DNA from: Streptomyces sp. NRRL F-6131
GTDB taxonomy: Bacteria > Actinomycetota > Actinomycetes > Streptomycetales > Streptomycetaceae
Length of the DNA: 64,000 nt
NCBI GenBank assembly: GCA_000719695.1
Contig: JOHN01000031.1
Location: forward strand, 1-64,000
Reading direction: 5' to 3'
Translations under genes and position numbers: made by a program
The notes under the pieces: generated by a model
What the model saw: the letters and a program-made list of their open reading frames with translations, nothing else
The model's database searches: none
What the model was told of the DNA's origin: nothing
Shown: piece after piece, positions 8,629 to 17,303 of the stretch
Layout: every line of letters starts with the position of its first letter
Position numbering within the stretch: position 1 is the first letter of the stretch

Positions 8629-9534
8629 TTGACTGAGCAGTTGCGACTGATGGCGGTGCACGCACACCCGGACGACGAGTCCAGCAAGGGCGCTGCGACC
8701 ATGGCCATGTACGTCGACCAGGGGGTGGACGTGCTGGTGGCCACCTGCACCGGGGGGGAACGCGGGTCGGTCCTCAACCCGAAGCTGCAGGGCAAGCCGG
8801 AGATCGAGGAGAACATCCACGAGGTCCGGCGCAAGGAGATGGACGAGGCCCGCGCGATCCTCGGGATCAAGCAGGCCTGGCTGGGCTTCGTGGACTCGGG
8901 CCTGCCGGAGGGCGACCCGCTGCCCCCGCTGCCCGAGGGCTGCTTCGCCCTCCAGGACGTCAAGGAGGCGGCCGAACCCCTGGTCCGCCTGATCCGGGAG
9001 TTCAAGCCGCAGGTCATCACGACCTACGACGAGAACGGCGGCTACCCGCACCCCGACCACATCATGACCCACAAGATCACCATGCTGGCCTTCGACGCCG
9101 CCGGCGACCCCGACGCGTACCCCGGGGCCGGCGAGCCCTGGCAGCCGCTGAAGCTGTACTACAACCACGGCTTCCCGATGGGCCGGATCCGCGCGCTGCA
9201 CAAGTACCTCAGCGAGAACGGCCACGACTCCCCCTACGGCGAGTGGATCGCCGGCTGGGAGAAGAGCGGCCGCGCGGAGCGCGAGATCACCACCCGGGTC
9301 CGCTGCGACGACTGGTTCGAGACCCGGGACCGCGCGCTGATCGCGCACGCCACCCAGATCGACCCGGACGGCCCGTGGTTCCGCGTCCCGCTGGAGGTCC
9401 AGCGCACGGTGTGGCCCACCGAGGACTACGAGCTCGCCCGTACCCTGGTCGACGTGGACCTGCCGGAGGACGACCTGTTCACCGGCCTGCGCACCCCCAG
9501 CCTGACGGCCGAGTCGGCCGACACGCGGGACTGA
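8629..9534 (+). CDS. mca: Mycothiol S-conjugate amidase
   Basis: Mca cleaves mycothiol S-conjugates of electrophiles to a mercapturic acid and GlcN-inositol, the actinobacterial counterpart of glutathione detoxification. The LmbE-fold zinc motif HAHPDDE covers H11-E17, and the third ligand region is YPHPDHIMTH. Length is 301 residues. The start is TTG at 8629, chosen because GGAAGGA lies about 9 nt upstream and because the protein then begins MTEQLRLMAVHAHPDDE as in relatives; the GTG at 8611 would lack a ribosome site. The related deacetylase MshB is less likely given the C-terminal region. A small membrane protein gene follows. Confidence 0.93.
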   Translation: MTEQLRLMAVHAHPDDESSKGAATMAMYVDQGVDVLVATCTGGERGSVLNPKLQGKPEIEENIHEVRRKEMDEARAILGIKQAWLGFVDSGLPEGDPLPPLPEGCFALQDVKEAAEPLVRLIREFKPQVITTYDENGGYPHPDHIMTHKITMLAFDAAGDPDAYPGAGEPWQPLKLYYNHGFPMGRIRALHKYLSENGHDSPYGEWIAGWEKSGRAEREITTRVRCDDWFETRDRALIAHATQIDPDGPWFRVPLEVQRTVWPTEDYELARTLVDVDLPEDDLFTGLRTPSLTAESADTRD

Positions 9535-9583
9535 AGCACCCCCCGACGGCCCGGCTCCCCGTGAGCCGGGCCACCATAGAGAT

Positions 9584-9775
9584 ATGAGTGCCCCCGTGAA
9601 CCTCACCCACCTGGCCGCCGAGCTCGCCGTCGACGACGCCAAGGTCACCCCCGGCCTGCTGGGCTTCGTCGTCTTCGCCGCCCTCGGCGTGGCCACCTGG
9701 TTCCTGGCCAAGTCGATGAACCGGCAGTTCAAGAAGGTCGACTTCGCCGAGGAGCCGGAGGCCCCGAAGGAGTGA
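9584..9775 (+). CDS. Small single-pass membrane protein downstream of mca
   Basis: The 63-residue product has an N-terminal amphipathic part, one transmembrane helix (about 23-43, [19 protein letters not shown]) and a charged tail ending EEPEAPKE. It lies 49 bases after mca on the same strand. Such small proteins are commonly seen next to mca in streptomycetes, but no function is known to me. Codon usage is normal high-GC3, supporting a real gene. Confidence 0.8.
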   Translation: MSAPVNLTHLAAELAVDDAKVTPGLLGFVVFAALGVATWFLAKSMNRQFKKVDFAEEPEAPKE

Positions 9776-9818
9776 GGCCGGGCCCCCGTCCGAGGCGCCG
9801 ATGCGCAAGGATGGGGAC

Positions 9819-11879
9819 ATGCCGAACCGCCTCGCCGACGCGACGTCGCCGTACCTGCTCCAGCACGCCGACAACCCCGTGGACTGGTGGCCGTGGGGGC
9901 CCGAGGCGTTCGAGGAGGCCGCGCGGCGCGGCGTCCCCGTGCTGCTCTCGGTCGGGTACGCGGCCTGTCACTGGTGCCATGTGATGGCCCACGAGTCCTT
10001 CGAGGACGACGGGACGGCGGAGTACCTCAACGAGCGGTTCGTCGCGGTCAAGGTCGACCGGGAGGAGCGGCCGGACGTCGACGCCGTGTACATGGAGGCC
10101 GTCCAGGCGGCGACCGGGCAGGGCGGCTGGCCGATGACCGTCTTCCTGACCCCGGAGAAGGAGCCGTTCTACTTCGGCACCTACTTCCCGCCCGAGCCCC
10201 GGCACGGCATGCCCGCGTTCCGGCAGGTGCTGGAGGGGGTCCACGCGGCCTGGCGGGACCGGCGCGAGGAGGTCGGCGAGGTCGCCGGACGGATCAGGGC
10301 CGACCTGGCCGAGCGGGCCTCCGTCTACGCGGTCGGCAGCGGGGTGCACCGGCCGCCCGGCGAGGCCGAGCTGCACGAGGCGCTGGTCGGGCTCACCCGC
10401 GAGTTCGACGAGCGGCACGGCGGCTTCGGCGGGGCGCCCAAGTTCCCGCCGGCCATGGTGATCGAGTACCTGCTGCGCCACCACGCCCGGACCGGCTCGC
10501 AGGCCGCGCTGGAGATGGCCGTCCGCACCGGCGAGGCGATGGCCCGCGGCGGGATCCACGACCAGCTCGGCGGCGGCTTCGCCCGGTACGCGGTGGACGC
10601 CGGCTGGGTGGTCCCGCACTTCGAGAAGATGCTGTACGACAACGCGCTGCTGCTCCGCGCGTACCTGCACCTGTGGCGCTCCACCGGCTCCTCGCTGGCC
10701 CGTCGGGTCGCGCTCTCCACGGCGGACTTCCTGCTGCGCGAACTGCGCACCCCCGAGGGCGCGTTCGCCTCCGCGCTGGACGCCGACAGCCTCGACGAGG
10801 AGACCGGCGCCACCGCCGAGGGCGCCTACTACGTCTGGGAGCCGGGCCAGTTGGTCGACCTGCTGGGCCCGGCCGACGCGGCCACCGCCGCCCGGCTGTT
10901 CTCGGTCACCGCCGACGGCACCTTCGAGCACGGCACCTCCGTCCTCCAGCTCCTCGCCGACCCCGAGGACCTCGCCGAGTACGAGACCCTCCGCACCCGG
11001 ATGTTCGAGGCCAGGGCCGCCCGCCCGGCGCCCGCCCGGGACGACAAAGTGGTCGCCGCCTGGAACGGCCTGGCGATCGCCGCCCTCGCCGAGACCGGCG
11101 CCCTGCTGGAGCGCCCCGACCTCGTCCGCGCCGCGGAACGCGCCGCGGACCTGCTGCTCGCCGTCCACCTCACCTCCGACGGCCGGCTGCTGCGCACCTC
11201 CCGGGACGGCCGCCCCGGCGCCAACGCCGGTGTGCTGGAGGACTACGCCGACACCGCCGAGGGCTTCCTCGCGCTGTACGCCGTCACCGGCGAGGCCGAG
11301 TGGCTCCAGCTGGCGGGCGGGCTGCTCGACACCGTGCTCAAGCACTTCGCCGACGCGGCGACGGGCGCGCTGTACGACACCGCGGACGACGCCGAGGAAC
11401 TGATCCGGCGCCCGCAGGACCCGACCGACAACGCGACCCCGTCCGGCTGGACGGCCGCCGCGAACGCCCTGCTCGGCTACGCCGCCTACACCGGTTCGGA
11501 CCGTCACCGGACCGCCGCCGAACAGGCCCTCGGCATCGTCGGGGCGCTCGCCCCGCGCGCGCCGCGGTTCGTCGGCTGGGGCCTGGCCGCCGCCGAGGCG
11601 CTGGCGGACGGTCCGCGCGAGGTCGCGGTGATCGGCCCGGCCGGCGACCCGGCGACGGCCGCGCTGCACCGGACCGCGCTGCTGGGCACCGCCCCCGGCG
11701 CGGTGGTCGCGCTCGGCGAGCCCGGCGCGGGCAGCGACGACGTCCCGCTGCTCGCCGGCCGGCCGCTGGTCGACGGTGCGCCCGCCGCGTACGTCTGCCG
11801 CCACTTCACCTGCGACGCCCCGACCACCGACCCGGCGGTGCTCGCCGAGCGCCTGGGCGCCGCCGGGTCGGAGGGGTAG
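9819..11879 (+). CDS. DUF255 thioredoxin-fold / AGE-like protein (YyaL family)
   Basis: This 686-residue cytoplasmic protein belongs to the YyaL/SPATA20 family. The N-terminal thioredoxin-like DUF255 domain contains the redox pair C50-x-x-C53 in AACHWCHVM; the remainder is an alpha/alpha barrel like N-acylglucosamine epimerases, with repeated [16 protein letters not shown] and DADS patterns. The biochemical role of the family is unresolved. ATG 9819 is preferred over the in-frame ATG at 9801 because the core family start is [16 protein letters not shown] and AAGGA lies just upstream. A GNAT gene follows after 76 bases. Confidence 0.9.
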   Translation: MPNRLADATSPYLLQHADNPVDWWPWGPEAFEEAARRGVPVLLSVGYAACHWCHVMAHESFEDDGTAEYLNERFVAVKVDREERPDVDAVYMEAVQAATGQGGWPMTVFLTPEKEPFYFGTYFPPEPRHGMPAFRQVLEGVHAAWRDRREEVGEVAGRIRADLAERASVYAVGSGVHRPPGEAELHEALVGLTREFDERHGGFGGAPKFPPAMVIEYLLRHHARTGSQAALEMAVRTGEAMARGGIHDQLGGGFARYAVDAGWVVPHFEKMLYDNALLLRAYLHLWRSTGSSLARRVALSTADFLLRELRTPEGAFASALDADSLDEETGATAEGAYYVWEPGQLVDLLGPADAATAARLFSVTADGTFEHGTSVLQLLADPEDLAEYETLRTRMFEARAARPAPARDDKVVAAWNGLAIAALAETGALLERPDLVRAAERAADLLLAVHLTSDGRLLRTSRDGRPGANAGVLEDYADTAEGFLALYAVTGEAEWLQLAGGLLDTVLKHFADAATGALYDTADDAEELIRRPQDPTDNATPSGWTAAANALLGYAAYTGSDRHRTAAEQALGIVGALAPRAPRFVGWGLAAAEALADGPREVAVIGPAGDPATAALHRTALLGTAPGAVVALGEPGAGSDDVPLLAGRPLVDGAPAAYVCRHFTCDAPTTDPAVLAERLGAAGSEG

Positions 11880-11955
11880 GGACTGTCTCCGCGGCCCGCC
11901 GCCGGACGGCCGAAAAGCGGTGGTGGGGGCCGCGGCCCGCGCGCGAGGATGGGCC

Positions 11956-12816
11956 ATGCCCTGGACCCTCAGCACCTCCCTGGACGAATTCCGCGCGCGG
12001 GCCGGCGACTTCCTCGCCGCGAGCCCGGCCGAGAACACCGTGCTGCTCACGGTCACCGACCGGCTGGCGGCTCACGGCCCGCACTACTACGGCGACGGCG
12101 CGCCGGTGTTCGGCTGGTGGCGGGCCGGGCCGGACGGCCCGGTCGCCGGGGCGTTCCTGCAGACGCCGCCGTTCACCCCGCGGCTGGGGCTGATGCCGGA
12201 GGCGGCCGCGGCCGAACTCGCCACCGAACTCGCCGCCGCCTGGGCGGGGTTCACGGCGCTCGCCGGGGTCGGCGGCGGGGCGGCGGCGACGCAGGCGTTC
12301 GGCGCCGCATGGGCCGGGGCCACCGGCACCACCAGCAGCGTCAAGACCAATGAACGGCTCTACCGGCTCGACGGGTTGAGCGGTCCGCCGAGGCCGCCGG
12401 CCGGTCGGCCCCGGCTCGCCGGGGCGGCCGACCGCGAGCTGCTGATCCGCTGGTTCGACGCGTTCGCGGCGGAGGTGGACATCCGGATCCCGCACACCGC
12501 GCGGGTGGTGGACGACCGGACGGCCGGCGGCCAGCTGCACCTGTGGGAGGACGCCGGGCGGCCGGTCGCGGTCGCCGGGGCCAGCGCGGTGATCGCCGGG
12601 ATGTCCCGGATCGGTCCGGTCTACACCCCGCGCGAGGCCCGTGGCCGGGGCTACGCCAGCGGCGTCACGGCGGCCGCCTCGGCCGCCGCCCTCGCCCAGG
12701 GGGCCGGGGAGGTGCTGCTGTTCACGGATCTCGCCAACCCGACCAGCAACGCGATCTACCAGCAGCTCGGCTACCGGCCGGTGGAGGACTGCCTGGAGCT
12801 GGCCTTCGACGACTGA
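11956..12816 (+). CDS. GNAT-family N-acetyltransferase
   Basis: This 286-residue protein has the acetyl-CoA pyrophosphate-binding motif REARGRGYASGV near residue 228 and the LFTDLANPTSNAIYQQLGY strand-helix of GNAT enzymes close to the C-terminus. The N-terminal half is an Ala-rich second domain, possibly a degenerate GNAT copy. The substrate cannot be told. Start ATG 11956 is chosen over a longer frame that would overlap the preceding gene. Confidence 0.85.
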   Translation: MPWTLSTSLDEFRARAGDFLAASPAENTVLLTVTDRLAAHGPHYYGDGAPVFGWWRAGPDGPVAGAFLQTPPFTPRLGLMPEAAAAELATELAAAWAGFTALAGVGGGAAATQAFGAAWAGATGTTSSVKTNERLYRLDGLSGPPRPPAGRPRLAGAADRELLIRWFDAFAAEVDIRIPHTARVVDDRTAGGQLHLWEDAGRPVAVAGASAVIAGMSRIGPVYTPREARGRGYASGVTAAASAAALAQGAGEVLLFTDLANPTSNAIYQQLGYRPVEDCLELAFDD

Positions 12817-12922
12817 CGCCGGCCGCCGCCGCCACCGGTCCCGGCCCGGCCCCGGTCCCGGGAACCGCCGGTGCCGGGGCGGCGTCGGATCGATGGGGTG
12901 GGCCGGGAGCCGGAGGGGCGCG

Positions 12923-13753
12923 ATGGTGGACGCGGTACTCGCACGGGCGGGCCGACTCGGCCCGGCGGAGGCGGCGGTCGGCGCGCTGGCCAGGAACCTC
13001 GCGCTGTACGCGGTGGCCCTGGTGGCCGGGGGCTGGCTGGTCCGTCGCTTCGGCGACCGGCGGCTGACCCCGGAACCCGCGCCGCCGGACCCCCGGGAAC
13101 GGCTCCTGACGGTGGTCGCCGTGCTGCTCAACTCCGCGCTGGGGGTGGCCGGCTGGCTGCTCTGGCAGGCCGGCTGGATCCGGCTCACCGCGGACACCGG
13201 GCCGCGTGCGCTGGTCGATCTGCTGCTGTTCTCGCTGGTGATGGACGCGTTGATGTACGGCGGGCACTGGCTCGCCCACCGCCGTCGGCTCTACCGGCTG
13301 GCGCACGAGCTGCACCACGGCTACCCGGACCCGCGCCCGGCCACCCTCTTCGTGCTGCACCCGCTGGAGGTGCTGGGCTTCGGCGGGACCTGGATCGCGA
13401 TGCTCTGCCTCTGGCCGGGCATGTCCGCCCTCGCGCTGACCGGGTACATCGGGATCAATCTGGTCTTCGGGCTGCTCGGGCACCTCGGTGTGGAGCCGTT
13501 CCCGGTCCGGGTCCGGCGGCTGGCGGTGTTCCGCTGGGTGGCCCTGCCGATGTTCCACGTCGGCCACCACGTGGATCCCGCGGTCAACCTGGGCTTCTAC
13601 ACCACGGTCTGGGACCGGCTGTTCGGCACCGTCGACCCCGGGTACGACACCCGCCGGCTGGCCACGGACCCCGGCCCGGCCCCGGCCCCGGCCCCGGCTC
13701 CGGCCCCGGCCCCGGCCCCGGCTCCGGCCCCGGCCCGGGACGCCGCCCGGTAG
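12923..13753 (+). CDS. Sterol desaturase / fatty acid hydroxylase superfamily protein
   Basis: This 276-residue integral membrane di-iron protein carries the superfamily histidine clusters: H115xxxH119, H128xxH131H132 and H212xxH215H216, between about four hydrophobic helices. Members hydroxylate or desaturate sterols, fatty acids or carotenoids; the substrate here is open. The start follows GGAGCCGGAGGGG. The last 25 residues are a Pro-Ala repeat ending ARDAAR, encoded by a simple CCGGCC-type repeat (about 13664-13738), which looks like slippage expansion outside the fold. Confidence 0.88.
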   Translation: MVDAVLARAGRLGPAEAAVGALARNLALYAVALVAGGWLVRRFGDRRLTPEPAPPDPRERLLTVVAVLLNSALGVAGWLLWQAGWIRLTADTGPRALVDLLLFSLVMDALMYGGHWLAHRRRLYRLAHELHHGYPDPRPATLFVLHPLEVLGFGGTWIAMLCLWPGMSALALTGYIGINLVFGLLGHLGVEPFPVRVRRLAVFRWVALPMFHVGHHVDPAVNLGFYTTVWDRLFGTVDPGYDTRRLATDPGPAPAPAPAPAPAPAPAPAPARDAAR

Positions 13754-13778
13754 GCACCGGAACCAGGGGCCGCGGGCC

Positions 13779-14711
13779 CTACTCCCAGTCCCAGCGGATG
13801 CCCAGCAGGCAGGGCCGCAGGGCGGTGGCCACCAGATGGACGCAGTGATGGCCGTCGAGGGTCAGCTCCTCGGTCTCGTAGGGCCGCTCGGCGGGGGAGC
13901 GGCGGGCGAAGCGGTGGCAGCGGACGGGCAGCGCGGCGGGGTGGAAGGTGACCTGGAGGACGTACTGCCCGGCGCCCGAGTTGAAGCCCCGGACGTACTC
14001 GCAGCTGGGGGTGGGGGACGGCGCGTCGTCGAAGCCGTAGCCGAGCAGATGGGTGTCGCCCGAGCGCAGCCGGCGGTCCAGCAGGAGCTCGGCGACCAGC
14101 AGGTCGTGGGCCTGGTCGCGGCGGATCCGGCCGGGGCGGCAGTTCTCCTCGGCGCGGACGCCGACCCGGCTGATGTCGCTGCCGGGGTCGCCCTGGTGGA
14201 TGGCGAGGTAGCGGTCGATGCCGTCGCGGTGGGCGCGCAAAGCGTGCTGGGAGTCGCGGCGCCGGAGCTGGCGGTCGGGGCCGATCCGGATCCGCTCGAT
14301 GTGGGTGATGGTGTGCAGACCGGTGTCCCGCGGGCTGGCCAGGGCGGTGAGCAGCTCGTCGACCGCGGTGGCCGGGCTGATGAGGTCGCGGTAGGGGCGG
14401 ACGGGTGGGCCGGACGGCTCGGTGGGGGCGCCGCGCCGGGGGCCGAGCAGTCTGGTGAGGGAGTGCGCGGGGAGGTCCAGGACCCTCTCCAACTCTCTTA
14501 CCGCGCGCAGGGATTCCGGCCGTTCCGGGCGGCGGTGGCCCTGCTGCCAGTAGCTGAGGCTGGTGACCCCGATGTGGACGCCGCGCAGCGCGAGGTGGTC
14601 GCGGACGCGGTGCAGGGCGAGGCCGCGGGCGGCGATGGCGGTGCGCAGGGCGAGGTGGAACGGGCCGGTCCGCAGCGCGGTGGCGAGGTCGGGGTGGTCG
14701 GTCCGCTGCAT
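13779..14711 (-). CDS. XRE-type helix-turn-helix regulator
   Basis: The 310-residue protein has an N-terminal Cro/C1-like helix-turn-helix (about residues 15-75, with VHIGVTSLSYWQQGHRRPERPESL as recognition part), followed by a large domain of unknown fold containing CEYVRGFNSGAGQYVLQV near the C-terminus. The start at 14711 has GAGGAGG 5 nt upstream; the longer frame from 14828 would cross the divergent promoter. Two overlapping palindromes at 14753-14769, about 42 nt upstream, suggest autoregulation and perhaps control of the divergent secreted protease gene. Confidence 0.8.
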   Translation of the reverse strand: MQRTDHPDLATALRTGPFHLALRTAIAARGLALHRVRDHLALRGVHIGVTSLSYWQQGHRRPERPESLRAVRELERVLDLPAHSLTRLLGPRRGAPTEPSGPPVRPYRDLISPATAVDELLTALASPRDTGLHTITHIERIRIGPDRQLRRRDSQHALRAHRDGIDRYLAIHQGDPGSDISRVGVRAEENCRPGRIRRDQAHDLLVAELLLDRRLRSGDTHLLGYGFDDAPSPTPSCEYVRGFNSGAGQYVLQVTFHPAALPVRCHRFARRSPAERPYETEELTLDGHHCVHLVATALRPCLLGIRWDWE

Positions 14712-14752
14712 GCGGCCTCCTCGGGTGGCGGACGGGGCGGGCCCGGTTGGTC

Positions 14753-14769
14753 GTGAATATTCACATGTG
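14753..14769. promoter_or_regulatory. Overlapping palindromes, candidate operator
   Basis: GTGAATATTCAC (14753-14764) is a perfect 12-bp palindrome and overlaps CACATGTG (14762-14769), a perfect 8-bp one. The site lies in the divergent region between the XRE gene and the C70 protease gene, in an AT-rich island. Confidence 0.5.
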
Positions 14770-14974
14770 GAAGGGGGTTTGTCACCGGTCGGGGCGTTCC
14801 TGGCGGGGGTTGCGGGACGGACGTTCACTCCGGGGCGGCCCCGTTCACACCGGGTGGACGGGGTGCCGAGGGGCGTTGACCGGCCATGTCAACGGCGCGA
14901 TGCTCGGTGGCGCGATCCGGACCGCACCCCCACACCTCTCGACTCCTCTGCCTGTCGCAAGGAGGAAATCCCCC

Positions 14975-15637
14975 ATGTCAGTCGCACGGACACGCCTGCG
15001 TCGCACCGTCTCGGTGCTCGCGCTCGGCGTCCTCGGCCCGGCGCTCAGCGTCGCGGCCGTCACCCCGGCCCAGGCCACCCCCACGGCCTCGTCCGCCCCC
15101 GCCGCGGTCCAGCGGGTACGGCCCGCCGCCGCGGGTGCCACGGCCGATCTGGCCGGCACGTTCAAGAAGCTCAACATCACCATGCAGCAGCAACAGCAGA
15201 CCAACTGGTGCTGGGCGGCGAGCGGCAACACCATCGCCACCTGGTACGGCTACACCTACAGCCAGAACCAGTTCTGCAACGCCGCGTTCGGGCGCTCGAT
15301 CAACTCGAGCTGCCCCAACAGCCAGGCCACGCTGGGAGACGTGCAGAACGGCCTGAGCTGGATCGGCATCAACCCCGGCTCCTACGTCACCGGCTACCTG
15401 CGCTACAGCACGGTGCAGACCGAGGTGAACGCCGACCGGCCGATCGAGACCCGCATCCAGTGGAGCTCCGGCGGCGGCCACATGCACGTCGTCTACGGGT
15501 ACGACACCGGCAACAACTGGGTCTACTGGGGCGATCCGTGGCCGTCCAACTACCGCTACAACTGGGCGGACTACAACTACTACGTGTCGAACGGCACGTT
15601 CTCCTGGACCCACTCCCTGTACCGGATCGGCGCGTGA
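14975..15637 (+). CDS. Secreted papain-like cysteine protease (C70, AvrRpt2-like)
   Basis: The 220-residue preprotein has a signal peptide (Arg-rich start, hydrophobic 11-30, cleavage near AQA|T at 34) and a short Ala/Pro-rich stretch. It then has a papain-fold domain starting at QQQQQTNWCWAASGN with nucleophile C79, catalytic His in GGHMHVVYGYD (H169 or H171) and Asp in YWGDPW (D187). WCWAA plus GGH plus GDPW is the layout of family C70. GGAGGAAA precedes the ATG. Three further cysteines, including C101 and C113, may form disulfides. The gene is probably coupled with the next one (8-base gap). Confidence 0.85.
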   Translation: MSVARTRLRRTVSVLALGVLGPALSVAAVTPAQATPTASSAPAAVQRVRPAAAGATADLAGTFKKLNITMQQQQQTNWCWAASGNTIATWYGYTYSQNQFCNAAFGRSINSSCPNSQATLGDVQNGLSWIGINPGSYVTGYLRYSTVQTEVNADRPIETRIQWSSGGGHMHVVYGYDTGNNWVYWGDPWPSNYRYNWADYNYYVSNGTFSWTHSLYRIGA

Positions 15638-15645
15638 GGGGCGAC

Positions 15646-16518
15646 ATGAGCAGCATGCGTGATGCCGCGGTCGTCCGCGGCGCGGCGGCCGTCCTGCTGG
15701 CCGCCGGTCTCGGCCTGGTCCTCGCCCCGGCCGCGTCCGCCGCCGGACCCGCCGGGGTGCCCGAGCCGGTGCCCGCCGCGGAGCTGGCCCTGGCCCGTGG
15801 CGCGGTGCAGGCCCCGGCGGTGCTGGACCAGGTGGGCCGGTTCTTCGCCCGCAAGGGCCTCCCGCCGACGGCGAGGCTCACCGTCGGGGCGGCCGAGGAG
15901 GCCGCGGCTGCGGCCGCGGCTGCGGCCGCGGCGGCGCCCCGGCTGTCCGGGGACACCGTGCCGGTGTACACGCTGGACGCGGCCTTCGTGTCCGGGACAC
16001 CGGGCGCCCCGGTGGCCAGGGCCGAGTTCACCGCGAGCCGGGTGGTCGCGGCGGACGGCCAGGTCGCCTCGGTCTGGACGGTGAAGGACGGCGGCGCCTG
16101 GCGGGTCGTCAACATCGCCACCGGCGGTGACGAGGGCGACTACGCCCAGCGGGCGGCGAACGGCGGTGGCGGGACGGCGTTCCGCGAACCGCAGGTCAAC
16201 GCCTGGTACGTGCTGCGGGACGGCCGGGTCCTGCCGCTGGACGAGGAGGCGCGCCGCTCGGTGGGCGAGGCCGGGGTCAGCCTGGCCGCCTACCAGGGCC
16301 TGGTCCGGCAGCGGTACGGCGACAAGCTGCCCGGCTCGGCGTACGACCGGGCGGGCAAGGGCGGCGGCTACGAGCCCGCCGCCCAGCGGGCCGCCGGCGG
16401 TGCGGCGGGCGGCGGTACCGCGCTGCCCGCGGTGACGGCGGGTGCGGCCCTGGGCGTCACCGCGCTCGCGGGCGCGGGCCTGGCGCTCCGGCGGCGGACG
16501 GCCGTGCGGCGCGGGTAG
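15646..16518 (+). CDS. Secreted, C-terminally membrane-anchored protein
   Basis: The 290-residue product has a signal peptide (cleavage near ASA, about residue 32), a globular region without a family I recognise, an uninterrupted alanine run (about 86-97) encoded by GCG/GCT/GCC triplets, a Gly/Ala-rich linker, and a C-terminal helix (about 258-280) followed by RRRTAVRRG. That is a stop-transfer anchor with no LPxTG sortase motif. It starts 8 bases after the protease stop, so the two are likely one operon. A substrate, partner or inhibitor of the protease is conceivable, but this is context only. Confidence 0.75.
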   Translation: MSSMRDAAVVRGAAAVLLAAGLGLVLAPAASAAGPAGVPEPVPAAELALARGAVQAPAVLDQVGRFFARKGLPPTARLTVGAAEEAAAAAAAAAAAAPRLSGDTVPVYTLDAAFVSGTPGAPVARAEFTASRVVAADGQVASVWTVKDGGAWRVVNIATGGDEGDYAQRAANGGGGTAFREPQVNAWYVLRDGRVLPLDEEARRSVGEAGVSLAAYQGLVRQRYGDKLPGSAYDRAGKGGGYEPAAQRAAGGAAGGGTALPAVTAGAALGVTALAGAGLALRRRTAVRRG

Positions 16519-16644
16519 TCCGCGGCGGCACGGCCGGGAACGGCGGGGTCCGGTGCGACGACCGGGCCCCGTCGCCGCGCCCGCCCGGCGTGATCCGAAG
16601 GGATCCGGAGGGGACGCCCCGGGCGCGAACCGGGGAGCCGGGCC

Positions 16645-17295
16645 CTACAGCCCGGCGAACCCGCCCTCCAGGACCGCGAAGGTGCGGTCGACGAGGTCGG
16701 CGATGTCCTCGGTGCCGTCGCTCTCCGCCCAGACCAGCACGGCCTCCGTGGTGGCCGCGGCGAGCGCGGCGGCGGTGACCCGCATGGCCAGGGTGGGCTC
16801 CGGGGTTCCGGCCCGCCGGGTCAGGACGGTGAGGTAGAGCTGCTGCGGGCTGGACTCGAGCATCCGGGAGCGCAGTGCGGGGACGTCCTTGACCAGCCGC
16901 ATCCGGAGCATCAGTTCCTCGCGCTCGTGCTGGAGCAACTGGCGGAGCAGCCCGATGACGGCCTCCCGGCAGGAGCGCAGGAACGGTTCGTCAACGGGCC
17001 TGGCGACCAGGGCCTCGATCATCGCCGGGTCGTACTCGTCGCTGAGGACGAGGTCCTCCTTGGTGGCGAAGTAGCGGAAGAAGGTGGACGGGGAGACCTC
17101 GGCGGCGGCGGCGATCCGGTCGACCGTGGTGTTCTCGTAGCCCAGCTCGGTGAAGAGCCGGTACGCCTCGCGCCGGATGGTCTGGCGGGTCTTCAGCTTC
17201 TTCCGCTCGCGCAGCGGCAGCGGTGCCTCCAGCATCGCCTGGATCGGAGTGCCCGGTCCCGCCGGAGGTGCCGCTGCCGGCCGCGTTGCGCTCAT
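16645..17295 (-). CDS. TetR-family regulator of the MFS pump
   Basis: The 216-residue protein has a TetR helix-turn-helix (about 36-80, with ELGYENTTVDRIAAAAEVSPSTFFRYFATKEDL) and an all-helical ligand domain. It is the second gene of a leftward operon: its ATG lies 8 bases beyond the stop of the MFS gene. The interrupted palindrome at 18952-18977 in front of that operon is its best candidate operator, giving a self-limiting efflux circuit. The inducer is unknown. Confidence 0.9.
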   Translation of the reverse strand: MSATRPAAAPPAGPGTPIQAMLEAPLPLRERKKLKTRQTIRREAYRLFTELGYENTTVDRIAAAAEVSPSTFFRYFATKEDLVLSDEYDPAMIEALVARPVDEPFLRSCREAVIGLLRQLLQHEREELMLRMRLVKDVPALRSRMLESSPQQLYLTVLTRRAGTPEPTLAMRVTAAALAAATTEAVLVWAESDGTEDIADLVDRTFAVLEGGFAGL

Positions 17296-17303
17296 GTCTT
17301 CGA

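Noticed and set aside
9729..12056. A 775-codon open frame on the minus strand opposite the DUF255 gene
   Set aside because: It is an antisense shadow typical of high-GC DNA: Arg/Gly/Val-rich, no domain, and the opposite strand encodes a complete conserved protein.
13664..13740. CCGGCC repeat considered as a separate regulatory repeat
   Set aside because: It lies within the coding frame of the sterol-desaturase-like protein as a Pro-Ala tail and needs no other explanation.
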